A DNA stretch of 64,000 bases, taken from assembly GCA_027924585.1 (NCBI GenBank), contig BSBM01000001.1, forward strand, positions 55,012,501 through 55,076,500. The letters run 5' to 3'. The notes under the pieces are model-generated. The model did not search any database. It was not told the DNA's origin and saw only the letters and a program-made list of their open reading frames with translations. This DNA is from Larix kaempferi. Its lineage: Eukaryota; Streptophyta; Pinopsida; Pinales; Pinaceae. The position numbers and the translations under genes are program-made. Numbering within the stretch: position 1 is the first letter of the stretch; every line of letters starts with the position of its first letter. Shown here piece by piece: positions 1 to 12,067 of this stretch.

Positions 1-2494
1 GAAATTAGAGGTTGGATTGACGATTCAATTGGTTATAGATTGCGTTTGGTCATTATGGGTCTCTGTGTTTTGTTGCGGGTATATTGGCATTCAAGACACT
101 TGGATCCGCTCCAGTACATATTAGCTTCTTACTACAAGTTCACCGAATTTTAGATCTACCTCCTTTTGCTTATCATCCATCACTTCGCTAATGTCCGGAG
201 AGGAGACTGGCTTTTGGGACGGTCTCGGTACATAGCCTTGGGTTGATGTATGGTCTGACTTTAGGATTTGTTTCCCCTTCCGTTTTCTTTTAAACGATAG
301 CGACCTGCGGAGATCATGACAGTTCCGAACAGAAATATAACCTCGTGATATCGGCGATGGATATCTATATTTTTTTGGTAGGAGACTTTCTGTTGTACGA
401 TAGGTATGAACTCTACATTATCTATGCCTTCGGTAATTAACCAGGTATGTTTACGGTTATCGGTGTATAACTTGTGATTACCTGTATGTTTAGTTACCCA
501 GATCGATTATACAAGCTGTACATTTTTCATGTTGAATCCCTGGACCAAATCGCATCAAGTGATCCATAGAAAAATTAGCATCCGGAAGAAATGCATGTCA
601 ATTTGTTGTCTCTCTTTTCGCATTTTTTTTGTTAGGTAGAGCGACCACTATACCGTAATTATGAACGAAATTTACTCTAGCAAGTAACTTAGAATGTGAT
701 CATGGTATCGCTGCTTTACTCTTGTTTTAGGGATCATTACAGTTGTAATCCTCTGTCACTATTTCGGTGAACTCCGCCTTCCCGCCTCACCCTTCAACTC
801 CGTCAAAACCGTGATGCTCTTAATGCAGGGATTAGTAATGACCACGTCATTGTGTTGATAGCTGGAGCTTATCACGCATAGACAACTGGTCGTAACTGGA
901 ACTTAAGGAGACCGACTCTTACCTCTGACTACCACCGTGTCACTTACTTGGTGGTGTTGTGTAGTGACAGTCTCTTTTTATAATTTCCTGTAAACTATTT
1001 TTTTTTGTCTTCATTAAATTTAAATTTGAATGATACGTAAGAATTTGAATTACGTTGATGCGATAACCTTGATCGATATGCTTTAATTCTAATAATACCT
1101 GCTTGCAAATATTGTAATTCGACTGCTGTTGCTACCTTCATACTCACCCGAGATGTGTTTCCCTTTTGTTCTCGGTTGCTCAAAAATTAAATTACCTTGC
1201 TGTAGAAACCATGCGAATCGATGAAAGAATTAATGATGCTATTTCGTTTCTGTTATACTGTTGACACATGTTGAATTTAAAATTACCCTTATTGTAGAAA
1301 CCATGCGAATTGACGAAAGAATTAATGAGGCTATTTCATTTCTGTTATACTTCTGACACATGTTGAATTTAAAATTACCCTTACTGTAGAAACCATGCGA
1401 ATTGATGAAAGAATTAATGATGCTATTTCGTTTCTGTTATACTTCTAACACATGTTGAATTTAAAATTACCCTTACTGTTGAAGCCATGAGTATTGATGA
1501 AAAATTTAGTGATGCGGCTCTATTTGCGTTATACTCCTGTTACGCCCTCAATCCGGTGCCATGTCATGCGGATAATAACTACTGTGCATGCGTAGTTATT
1601 GGATTTATTCTGACCATGTTTCTGTCAGTTGTTTAGTGAATATATTGGTGGATCAAATTGTTCTTATAGCTACCGCATTTGAAAGTGATATATGGTTTAC
1701 TCTGTGAAAGGGGGAATAAAAGTAATGCAGACTACTCTTAGTGTAAGTAAAATTGTTATTATAATATAAGGGTATATTCAGTTTCGTAGCAGACCACTCT
1801 TAGTTTAAGCTATTAGAAAATTGAATAGTATGTTTTTCTGGAGTGATTTCATTTAATTGGTATGTCGGTATTCATCTCTTATCATGATAATTTTAAATAT
1901 AAGGGATCATGGCTATATGCCCATTTGGAGTTAGGCCATTTTATTAATATTTGTTGTTTACTTCTGTTCATAAGAAATGGGTGAAATTTTACATTACATT
2001 TTGGTTATTTAAAGATAGTATGTCATATTAGTATCGGCTAATAAATTAGATTACATGTACTATAATTGCCTAAAAGAATTCACCTTGATATGTACATTTC
2101 CTTGAATAGACAATATAGTTCGGTACAATACCACATTTGTTTAAAATGAAATATTAGATGGGTATGCATTAGTAATGTGGATAGTTACAACTTAGAAGGA
2201 ACATGTAAATAAATGGAAATATGAGGTTGTGTGTACTAGCAATATAATTTAGTTGCAAGCATTAATGGTTTTGTACCCATCATGATATTCATACATCTTT
2301 TATATATGACGTACAATGTGAACGGATATTACACCCTTTGGTAATGATTAATGCATTTTACTTTTGAATAAGAGTTTGCTTACGAAATGAGAAATAAACC
2401 TCTAAGGAGAGATTGAATAATTCTAGGTTTAGGATATCTCAACTGCGTAAGTTTGAAAAAAAAAAAAAAATTGCTTAAGTACACAAACTCTACA
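1..2494 (+). repeat. 5' LTR of element A (3' half only)
   Basis: Near-identical to the last 2.5 kb of the 3' LTR. It ends in CTACA, two bases before the PBS; CTACA is the inverse of the TGTAG that opens the 3' LTR, giving a 5-bp terminal inverted repeat. The first half of the LTR is cut off by the window edge. Confidence 0.93.
1190..1557 (+). repeat. 92-bp tandem repeat, 4 copies, in 5' LTR
   Basis: The motif GAAACCATGCGAAT recurs at 1205, 1297, 1389 and (degenerate) 1481, an exact 92-bp period. The same array is present in the 3' LTR, so it predates this insertion. Confidence 0.9.
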
Positions 2495-2496
2495 TT

Positions 2497-2508
2497 TGGT
2501 ATCAGAGC
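2497..2508 (+). other. Primer binding site, tRNA-iMet type
   Basis: TGGTATCAGAGC lies two bases after the LTR end. It is complementary to the 3' end of plant initiator methionine tRNA, the usual primer for minus-strand synthesis in plant gypsy and copia elements. Confidence 0.95.
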
Positions 2509-2607
2509 AAGGTCGAACTTAGTTCGGACCTAGACAATTCCACGCGAAACAGTTTATGATGTTTAGTTGACTAATAAATTTTATTTTACATCTGAACAGA
2601 CTTCGTC

Positions 2608-5600
2608 ATGGATCGAAGAACTCGCCAGGGTAGAGTCGGAAGGGGACGAGGACGAGCTACACGCCAGTCAACCCCATCAACCCCTGTGAATAACCCTCCG
2701 AGAGCGGAGGAAACCATTAACCTACCTGCGGACGAGGTCATGACAATGATGAGGAACTACCACAGAATGACTGAAGCATTGATGACACGACTTGACCGCG
2801 AGAACGTTGGTTCTCAAGTCACTGCAGTACCATAGGCGCCACCTCCGGTCAACATACACCGAGAGTTAGAAAAGGTGAAGTTTCCTGAATTTTGGGGTTC
2901 CACTGAGGGGACTGCTGCTGAGGCATGGCTAGAAAACATGGCCATGTGTTTTTCTTTTAGAGACTACACGTCTAACATGAAGGTACGGATGGCAATACTA
3001 CAACTGAAGGGGGAATCCCTTCTTTGGTGGAAGACCTTGCGACCTCAGCTAGGTCTAGAGCTTGAGGATATATCGTGGGAATTGTTCGATGAACATTTCC
3101 GTCAGCATTACCTATCAAACGAATTCATTGAGCGACAGCTGAATGATTTCCATGCACTAAAACAAGGACTACAGACAGTACAAGAGTACGAAATCCGTTT
3201 TATGGAGTTACTAAGGTATGCACCCCATGTTGCCACGGAGAAATTAAAAGTGAATAAGTTCATCTACGGATTAAACCCAGTCATACGAGACAAGGTTCGT
3301 ATTTTGACACCTTCTACTTTGCACGATGCGGTCCAGAAGGCCCTCATAGCGGAAGAAGAGCTTCCCGGCAAGATGCTGCAGAATAAGAACTTTACGAATA
3401 CAGACCGAGGAAGTCAACCTTCGCATGCACCCAAACATCAGTATGGGAATAAGAATTTTGGGAGGAGACCTTTCAACGGAAGGTCTAACAGAGATGACAG
3501 AACACCATACCGACAACCACCACGGGATGATCATGCAAAGCCTTTCGCAAAACCGGCGCAGTTTGGACCAAGAAGAAATGATGCACCTACTAGAAACAAA
3601 ACAAGAGGGCCCAAAGCAGGATGTTGGAGGTGTGGAGGACCACACTTCCAAAGCGAATGTCCTCAGCAGGACTGGGGAAACCAAAGAACCCAAGCACCGC
3701 GACAAACTACCGCAGCCAATTTAGGACGAGCGCATCGTATACACGCTTCCGTCAACAACTGCCAAGCTGAACATCAGTCCACCGTCCTCGAGACTACTGG
3801 TAAGATACATGGTAATGTATTTTCCTTGCTTATAGACCCTGGAGCTACGGAAAGTTTTATTTCCTTAAAAGTTGTAGAAAATAATAAAATGATGGCAATA
3901 AGTCAAGATGATTTCGACACTGTCGAGATGGCATCCGGTAGTGTCCAGAGTGTGAGTCTTAAGGTAGAGAACTGTGAAGTCAACCTAGGAGTATGTTCTT
4001 CTAGAATATCCTTTTATGTTACGGAATTGGGTACATATGATCTAATCCTGGGGATGGATTGGCTGGAAGCACACTCGGTGGTGATGGATTTCCGAAGTAA
4101 GGAACTAACTTTCATCGACGATGAAGGTTACAAGAGAATGATAACAGGGAAGAAGAAGAAGGTTTCCTTAAGAATGATATCGGCCATGCAACTTAAGAAA
4201 AGCATGAGGAAAGGGTGCCAACTGTATGCGGTGATTGCAATGAACAAGGAAGGAGATAAGGTAGAAGTAATTAATCATCCCTTGTTCTCAGAATTCATGG
4301 ATGTGTTTCCTGACGCATTACCTGGCCTACCACCACAACGTGAACTGGATTTCACCATAGAACTGAAACCTGGAACTGAACCCATAGCTAGGACTCCTTA
4401 CCAAATGTCTGTACCAGAATTGAAGGAATTGCAAATTCAACTACAAGAGTTATTAGATTTAGGACTGATCAGACCTAGCGTGTCTCCTTGGGGAGCACCT
4501 GTTATTTTTGTGAAGAAGAAGGATGGTTCTTGGCGCTTGTGCATTGACTACCGTCAATTGAACAAGGCGACCTTAAGAAATCAGTATCCCCTACCCAGAA
4601 TAGATGACCTCTTTGACCAGATGAAGGGTGCGACGGTATTCTCAAAAATCGACCTAAGGTCGGGATACCACCAGTTGAGGATCAAGGATGAAGATATCCC
4701 CAAGACAGCATTTAAACCTAGATTTGGACACTACGAATTTGTCGTAGTACCTTTCGGCTTAACAAATGCACCCAGTGTATTTATGAACCTAATGAACAGT
4801 GTGTTTCGACAACACCTTGACAAGTTTGTACAGGTGTTCTTAGACGACATTCTGATTTATTCAAGAACACTGTAAGAACATGAGGAACACCTGAGGATAG
4901 TCCTAAAGTGTTTGAGAGACAATCACCTTTATGGAAAATTATCAAAGTGTTCGTTCTTCCAGAAGGAGATTCATTATCTTGGACACATCATATCCGGCGA
5001 AGGGATAGCTGTAGATCCAACCAAGATTGAAGCCATTTGGGATTGGCCGGCACCAACAAATGTACATGAGGTACGAAGCTTTATGGGGCTTGCTGGGTAT
5101 TATAGACGTTTTGTGGAAGGCTTCTCTAGAGTAGCGGGACCTATTACTGAATTGCAAAAGAAGAACCGTCCTTTCATTTGGACGGAGAAATGTGAAGAGG
5201 CCTTTGCTAAATTAAAAGAATTACTGACTATGGCACCAATCCTAAAAGTTCCCGATATGGATAAAGATTTCTTGGTATGCACGGATGCTTCAAAGGATGG
5301 TGTTGGTTGTGTATTGATGCAAGATGGAAGAGTAATTGCGTACACGTCTAGAAGACTTAGGCCGCATGAAGAGAACTATGCGACCCATGATATGGAGATG
5401 ACTGCAGTGATGCATGCTTTGAGGTTATGGAGACACTATCTGGTAGGAAGAAAGTTTGAATTAAAGACTGACCATTGTGGCTTACAGCACATCTTCACTC
5501 AAAGCGACCTTAATGCAAGACAGAGAAGATGGTCGGAAGTACTCAGTGAGTACGACTTCGACATAACTTATGTAAAAGGGACCTTAAACAAAGTGGCAGA

Positions 5601-7092
5601 TGCACTTAGTCGTAGACCTAGGATATTCTCTGTCATACCATTAAAGACCAACTTAAGAGAAAAGATCTTGACACTACAACAGAAGGACACTTGGTATAAT
5701 GAAGTAAAAGCTGAGTTGGAGAATGAACAGATGAGGATACCCAAGTTTGAAGGGTACTCTTTGGACATGGACGGTTTATTACGGTATAACCGTCGCATGT
5801 ATGTCCCTGATAATGAAGAAATTCGATATTTAATATTGTATGAGGCTCACCGAGCCGTCTATAGAGAACATCCTGGAATAAAAAAGATGTACGTAGATTT
5901 GAAACCTTTGTTCTTTTGGCATGGCATGAAGAGGGATGTGGTAAGTTTTGTGGCGAAGTGTATGGAATGCCAGATGGTAAAGGCGGAACATCGACACCCA
6001 GCCGGATTACTGCAACCACATGCAATCCCAGAATCAAAATGGGAGGTTATTTCTATGGATTTTATAGTTGGGTTGCCCTTAACCAACAGGAGACACGACA
6101 CAATTTTTGTGGTCGTTGACACTCTTACCAAGAGTGCGCATTTTCTGCCGATTAAGAACACGTATCAAGCTCCGGAGATAGCCCGAGTTTTCATTAATGA
6201 AGTAGTAAGACTACATGGAATTCCGAAGAAAATTATTTCTGATAGAGGATCAATATTTACTGGAAGGTTTTGGACAAGCTTTCAAGAAGCTCTTGGTACT
6301 CAACTTAACTTTAGCACCGCCTACCACCCTGAAACGGATGGACAAACAGAAAGAGTGAACCAAGTATTGGAGGACATGCTAAGAATGTATGTAATGGATC
6401 AACAGAAGAAGTGGGAAGAATATCTACCCTTGGTAGAATTTGCATACAACAACAGTTATCAGAGTTCTATTCAGATGGCTCCTTTTGAATTTCTCTATGG
6501 GAGACCTTGTAGGACTCCCATAAGTTGGGATATACTAGAGGATAGGACATTACTTGGTCCTGAGGTAATACAAGAGATGGAAGACCAGATGGTCATGATT
6601 CGTGCTCGACTAAAGGAAGCACAGGATCGCCAGAAGAGCTATGCGGATGCACACAGGACTGATCGTAACTACGAAATTGGGGATAGGGTATTTCTACGGG
6701 TAAAACCACAGAAGAGTTCTATAAAATTTGGAAAGGGAGCCAAGTTGTCACCTAGGTTTGTAGGACCCTTTAGGATTTCTGAACAGATAGGACCTGTTTC
6801 CTATCGTCTTGACTTGCCGTCATCATTAAGTAGAATTCATAATGTTTTTCATGTTTCTGTATTGCGCCACTATGTTCCCGATACTTCACATATCATTGAC
6901 TTGAGCAATGTGCAGATAACGGACGATGGGGCCGTGATGGCCGAACCGATCCGGATTTTAGACCAGCGAACGCGGCAGCTTAGGCACCGTGTGATTGATC
7001 AAGTCAAAGTGCAGTGGGACAGCTATAGTCCAAGCTCTGCGACTTGGGAGGACGCAACTGAGATGCGTCGTAGTTTTCCATTTTTATTCTGA
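2608..7092 (+). pseudogene. gag-pol polyprotein of element A, two in-frame stops
   Basis: One frame of 1,494 codons runs from the ATG at 2608 to the TGA at 7090, broken only by TAG at 2833-2835 (codon 76) and TAA at 4873-4875 (codon 756). Seen in order: an Arg/Gly-rich N-terminus; a Retrotrans_gag domain; a zinc knuckle CX2CX3HX4C at 3622-3660; an aspartic protease near 3835 whose active site reads D-P-G instead of the usual D-S/T-G; reverse transcriptase with the FLDD box at 4837-4848; RNase H around 5230-5620 (TDAS and TDH motifs); an HHCC zinc finger; an integrase D,D35E triad at 6058, 6241 and 6349; a GPF-type C-terminal module; and a chromodomain-like tail (about 6940-7089). Known role: the capsid-like protein and enzymes that copy the RNA and insert the DNA. 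Neither stop shifts the frame, so this is a recently disabled copy. The gag-pol frame is otherwise open, including the RT and IN catalytic residues. Confidence 0.93.
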
Positions 7093-7114
7093 ACTTTGGG
7101 ACGAAGTTCTAAAT

Positions 7115-7123
7115 AAGTAGGGG
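7115..7123 (+). other. Polypurine tract of element A
   Basis: AAGTAGGGG immediately precedes the 3' LTR, 22 bases after the polyprotein stop. This is the position and composition of the plus-strand primer in plant chromoviruses. Confidence 0.85.
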
Positions 7124-7824
7124 TGTATGTAGTGCCCCTAGACTTGTGTAGACATTGAGGGCACCTGCTGAGTGACCCGACTGATTGAAACTTTAATTAA
7201 ATAACCTTTTGACCTTATTTTTGAGGATGTGTATCTGAACTGTTGAGGTAAATAAATAATTGCATATGTTAAACGATTAGCTATGACTATGGAAAATTAT
7301 GTTGATGGATAATGCTTAACGACTAGCTGTATGGTGATTATGTATTTGGCGACGAAAGGTATATTGGATAAGATAAATGAGCAGTTTGAATAAATCATAA
7401 ATGTTTAACAATACTAGAGTTAGAAACCAGATGATGATTGTTGAGAACAGTGCTACTAATAATTTGTTGTGAGAAGTGTGTGTAGAAACAAGTGAGACGG
7501 TTCACCAACGGACACACAAAGGAACATGAAGGGTCGTAGAGTACGGGTAAATCACACACAGGGGAAGCGACGACGATGTCGACTCCCGACAAGAATACCA
7601 CGCATGAGAAGATAAGATTTGATCCGCTTGCTCAAGAGGAATGCGTGAGGGCGTACGAGGTGGGCCACGACGGAGTTGGTCACGTACGAGTTGAGGGGCG
7701 TGCAGTGAAAACGAACTCACTCCTCAGCGCCATTAGTCCCTAGATAGCATGTAGACGGAGGATGGATGATAACGATTCCTAAAATCCCTACAAGAGTTCC
7801 CGCAAGTCAAAATGGAAATATGGT

Positions 7825-8003
7825 GGCAGAAGGACCCAACGATGAGGTACCCCTGTCGAGAACGGAAAGAATGGACGCAAGGACCCAACGAGGTGGTACC
7901 ATGCCAAGGAATGGAAACCATGGATGATTGGACCCGACGGAGTGGTGCCATGTCAGAGAATTAAAAATTAAGGAACCAGGAGCCCAACGACGCGGCAACC
8001 GTG
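7825..8003 (+). repeat. 49-bp tandem repeat, about 4 copies, in 3' LTR
   Basis: GGACCCAACGA-like motifs fall at 7832, 7881, 7930 and 7979, an exact 49-bp period with heavy divergence between units. It lies in the first (U3-like) part of the LTR. Confidence 0.75.
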
Positions 8004-8674
8004 ATCCTAGTGAGTTTGATTGTTAAATTAAAATGCATAAAAACTTAGGAGAATAACTCTAGATTATTACTTAGCAAATGCATAACAATAGCTTAGACAT
8101 TTGCACATGAATAGTTATTTTTGTTGAGCATTTAAAATAATAGAAATTATTATTTGGGAGCAAAATAGATTAGACACCTAGTCAACTAAAAGCTAGGAGT
8201 TGATTAAAATATCTGGGGGACAAAATAGAGCAAACTTAGGGATGTAGGTGCACTTCCCAGAGAAAATGACACTTGGATGGGTGAATGTTTTAATTAATTA
8301 AATAATTAAAAATATTTAATTATGCATGAAGCGACATGTGTCGCAAGAGATTTCCCTTTATAAGGAATGGGTAAGGGGCCCATAATTTGGACGATTGTCA
8401 TAATTTTGAAGTGCCTCAAAGACTTGCTGCTATCTAAGGGTTTGGCTAAGAAATCCTGGTGGGAGGGGAATCCTAAGCTGAATTTCTGAAATACATGTGT
8501 GAACTCTACGGCCCGATTAGCTCGGGGGTCTGGAAGGAAGAAGAGTACTTCCAGAGTGGTTGGGTGGTTAACCGAGGTGTCCTTCAGTGACCGTGGTGAT
8601 CAACGACAGATTTGGAGCCGCGGCAAACGAGAGGATTCACTTTCTATTTGGAGCTACCACCATTAAAGGTTCTT

Positions 8675-8914
8675 ATTTTTATTGCTGGAAAGCACATTTT
8701 TATTTCTGTTATTAAGCATTACAATCATTCTTATCTTATTGTTGGAAAGCACATTTCTAATTTCTGTTTTGTTATTAAGCATTACAATTATTCTTATTTT
8801 ATAGCTGGAAGGTGCAATTCTATTTCTGTTATTAAGCGCTATGGTTATAATTATTTTATTGCTGGAAAGTACCTTTCGATTCAGCTATCCAGCATTTGGT
8901 CATTATTACTTTAA
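8675..8914 (+). repeat. 57-63-bp tandem repeat, 4 copies, in 3' LTR
   Basis: ATTGCTGGAAAG-like starts occur at 8681, 8738, 8801 and 8858, each followed by a TTTCTGTTATTAAGC-like segment. An apparent open frame across this stretch is a by-product of the repeat. Confidence 0.8.
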
Positions 8915-10738
8915 TGTTAGATTGTAGTGATTCCGTTAATGAAGATTCGCACCAGTACTAGTTATTGTTGGAAAGTTCATTTAAATCAACTATCAACATT
9001 CTGATCAGTTTCATTTCTTTCCCTCACATGTGATTCAGTTTATTAAGCATTCTCGAATTTATTTATTCAAATCCCGCCATTTCTATGTGGATGAATCTCA
9101 TATCTCTGAAACTTTGTTTTACAAGTTTACTGTCTACCTAAATTGGGGATCGACCCGTGTCAAATCTTAAACTATGTGCTAACCATTGGTGAAGTTGCAT
9201 AACGAAGACGCGATCGCTGCCTTATTCACAGATCTGTGTAAATCAACGGTTATTGTAATACTGGTTTTCATTGTGTAAGTTTTCGATCTGTAATTTGGCT
9301 AAACCCTGCGTGAATTTATCCATGTATTTGAATTTCGTAGCTGGGTAGTCCGATCCGAGACTATAGATCAATTTCAGTACTTGGAATTGTATCAATCATA
9401 TTTTATTATAAAAAAAATCTCACTGTCGAATGGCTCTCGATCCGAGGCTGCAGTTTGATTACAGAACTCGGATCATTTCCTACCATATCTCTTTTGTATT
9501 TAGGAATTTGGTGATGAAATTGAAATCAGAATATATGACTGGACTTTATAATCTGAAATTAGAGGTTGGATTGACGATTCAATTGGTTATAGATTGCGTT
9601 TGGTCATTATGGGTCTCTGTGTTTTGTTGCGGGTATATTGGCATTCAAGACACTTGGATCCGCTCCAGTACATATTAGCTTCTTCCTACAAGTTCACCGA
9701 ATTTTAGATCTACCTCCTTTTTCTTATCATCCATCACTTCGCTAATGTCTGGAGAGGAGACTGGCTTTTGGGACGGTCTCGGTACATAGCCTTGGGTTGA
9801 TGTATGGTCTGACTTTAGGATTCGTTTCCCCTTTCGTTTTCTTTTAAACGATAGCGACCTGCGGAGATCATGACAGTTCCGAATAGAAATATAACCTCGT
9901 GATATCGGCGATGGATATCTATATTTTTTTGGTAGGAGAATTTCTGTTGTACGATAGGTATGAACTCTACATTATCTATGCCTTCGGTAATTAACCAGGT
10001 ATGTTTACGGTTATCGGTGTATAACTTGTGATTACCTGTATGTTTAGTTACCCAGATCGATTATACAAGCTGTACATTTTTCATGTTGAATCCCTGGACC
10101 AAATCGCATCAAGCGATCCATAGAACAATTAGCATCCGGAAGGAATGCATGTCGGTTTGTTGTCTCTCTTTTCGCATTTTTTTTTGTTAGGTAGAGTGAC
10201 CACTATACCGTAATTATGAACGAAATTTACTCTAGCAAGTAAATTAGAATGTGATCCTGGTATCGCTGCTTTACTCTTGTTTTAGGGATCATTACAGTTG
10301 TAATCCTCTGTCACTATTTCGGTGAACTCCGCGTTCCCGCCTCACCCTTCAACTCCGTCAAAACCGTGATGCTCTTAATGCAGGGATTAGTAATGACCAC
10401 GTCATTGTGTTGATAGCTGGAGCTTATCACGCATAGACAACTGGTCATAACTGGAACTTAAGGAGACCGACTCTTACCTTTGACTACCACCGTGTCACTT
10501 ACTTGGCAGTGTTGTGTAGTGACAGTCTCTTTTTATAATTTCCTGTAAACTATTTTTTTTTGTCTTCATTAAATTTAAATTTGAATGATACGTCAAAATT
10601 TGAATTACGTTGATGCGATAACCTTGATCGATATGCTTTAATTCTAATAATACCTTCTTGCAAATATTGTAATTCGACTGCTGTTGCTACCTTCATACTC
10701 ACCCGAGATGTGTTTCCCTTTTGTTCTCGGTTGCTCAA

Positions 10739-11107
10739 AAATTAAATTACCTTGCTGTAGAAACCATGCGAATCGATGAAAGAATTAATGATGCTATTTC
10801 ATTTCTGTTATACTGTTGACACATGTTGAATTTAAAATTACCCTTACTGTAGAAACCATGCGAATTGACGAAAGAATTAATGAGGCTATTTCGTTTCTGT
10901 TATACTTCTGACACATGTTGAATTTAAAATTACCCTTACTGTAGAAACCATGCGAATTGATGAAAGAATTAATGATGCTATTTCGTTTCTGTTATACTTC
11001 TGACACATGTTGAATTTAAAATTACCCTTACTGTTGAAGCCATGAGTATTGATGAAAAATTTAGTGATGCGGCTCTGTTTGCGTTATACTCCTGTTACGC
11101 CCTCAAT
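10739..11107 (+). repeat. 92-bp tandem repeat, 4 copies, in 3' LTR
   Basis: Counterpart of the array at 1190-1557, with motif starts at 10760, 10852, 10944 and 11036. Unit number is the same in both LTRs, so there has been no expansion or contraction since insertion. Confidence 0.9.
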
Positions 11108-12067
11108 CCGGTGCCATGTCATGCGGATAATAACTACTGTGCATGCGTAGTTATTGGATTTATTCTGACCATGTTTCCGTCAGTTGTTTAGTGAATATAT
11201 TGGTGGATCAAATTGTTCTTATAGCTACCGCATTTGAAAGTGATATATGGTTTACTCTGTGAAAGGGGGAATAAAAGTAATGCATACTACTCTTAGTGTA
11301 AGTAAAATTGTTATTATAATATAAGGGTATATTCAGTTTCGTAGCAGACCACTCTTAGTTTAAGCTATTAGAAAATTGAATAGTATGTTTTTCTGGAGAG
11401 ATTTCATTTAATTGGTATGTCGGTATTCATCTCTTATCATGATAATTTTAAATATAAGGGATCATGGCTATATGCCCATTTGGAGTTAGGCCATTTTATT
11501 AATATTTGCTGTTTACTTCTGTTCATAAGAAATGGGTGAAATTTTACATTACATTTTGGTTATTTAAAGATAGTATGTCATATTAGTATCGGCTAATAAA
11601 TTAGATTACATGTACTATAATTGCCTAAAAGAATTCACCTTGATATGTACATTTCCTTGAATAGACAATATAGTTCGGTACAATACCACATTTGTTTAAA
11701 ATGAAATATTAGATGGGTATGCATTAGTAATGTGGATAGTTACAACTTAGAAGGAACATGTAAATAAATGGAAATATGAGGTTGTGTGTATTAGTAATAT
11801 AATTTAGTTGCAAGCATTAATGGTTTTGTACCCATCATGATATTCATACATCTTTTATATATGACGGGCAATGTGAACGGATATTACACCCTTTGGTAAT
11901 GATTAATGCATTTTACTTTTGAATAAGAGTTTTCTTACGAAATGAGAAATAAACCTCTACGGAGAGATTGAATAATTCTAGGTTTAGGATATGTCAACTG
12001 CGTAAGTTTTAAAAAAATAAAAAAAAAATAAAAAAAATAAAAATTGCTTAAGTACACAAACTATACA

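Larger units (their letters stand above)
1..12067 (+). mobile_element. Ty3/gypsy chromovirus element A (Tekay/Del-like), left end outside window
   Basis: Bases 1-2494 are repeated almost exactly at about 9557-12067, giving two LTRs that flank a PBS, a gag-pol reading frame and a polypurine tract in the canonical gypsy order. The 3' LTR is complete (about 4.94 kb), so the 5' LTR should begin roughly 2.4 kb upstream and the whole element should be about 14.5 kb. About 40 differences by eye over 2.5 kb of LTR (about 1.6%) point to a fairly recent insertion. The domain order PR-RT-RNase H-IN with a C-terminal chromodomain-like segment marks a chromovirus; long LTRs and the C-terminus favour the Tekay/Del clade (inference). 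The right junction falls inside another gypsy RNase H coding region, so this is a nested insertion; the expected 5-bp target duplication would be AGAAT (12068-12072), not verifiable because the left end is missing. Confidence 0.93.
7128..12067 (+). repeat. 3' LTR of element A, about 4.94 kb
   Basis: Begins TGTAGTGCCCC just after the polypurine tract and ends TATACA; the 5' LTR copy ends CTACA, so the ancestral termini were TGTAG...CTACA. An alternative start four bases earlier (TGTATG) is possible. Its last 2.5 kb matches window bases 1-2494. No long open frame is credible inside. A TATA-like TTTATAAGG near 8355 could mark the R/U3 boundary (weak). The LTR carries three separate tandem arrays. 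It ends in an A-rich tract that differs in length between the two LTRs. Confidence 0.93.

Noticed and set aside
3271-3705. Antisense 144-codon frame across gag
   Set aside because: Shadow of the gag frame on the opposite strand; no motif.
5633-6161. Antisense frames across integrase
   Set aside because: Opposite-strand shadows of pol.
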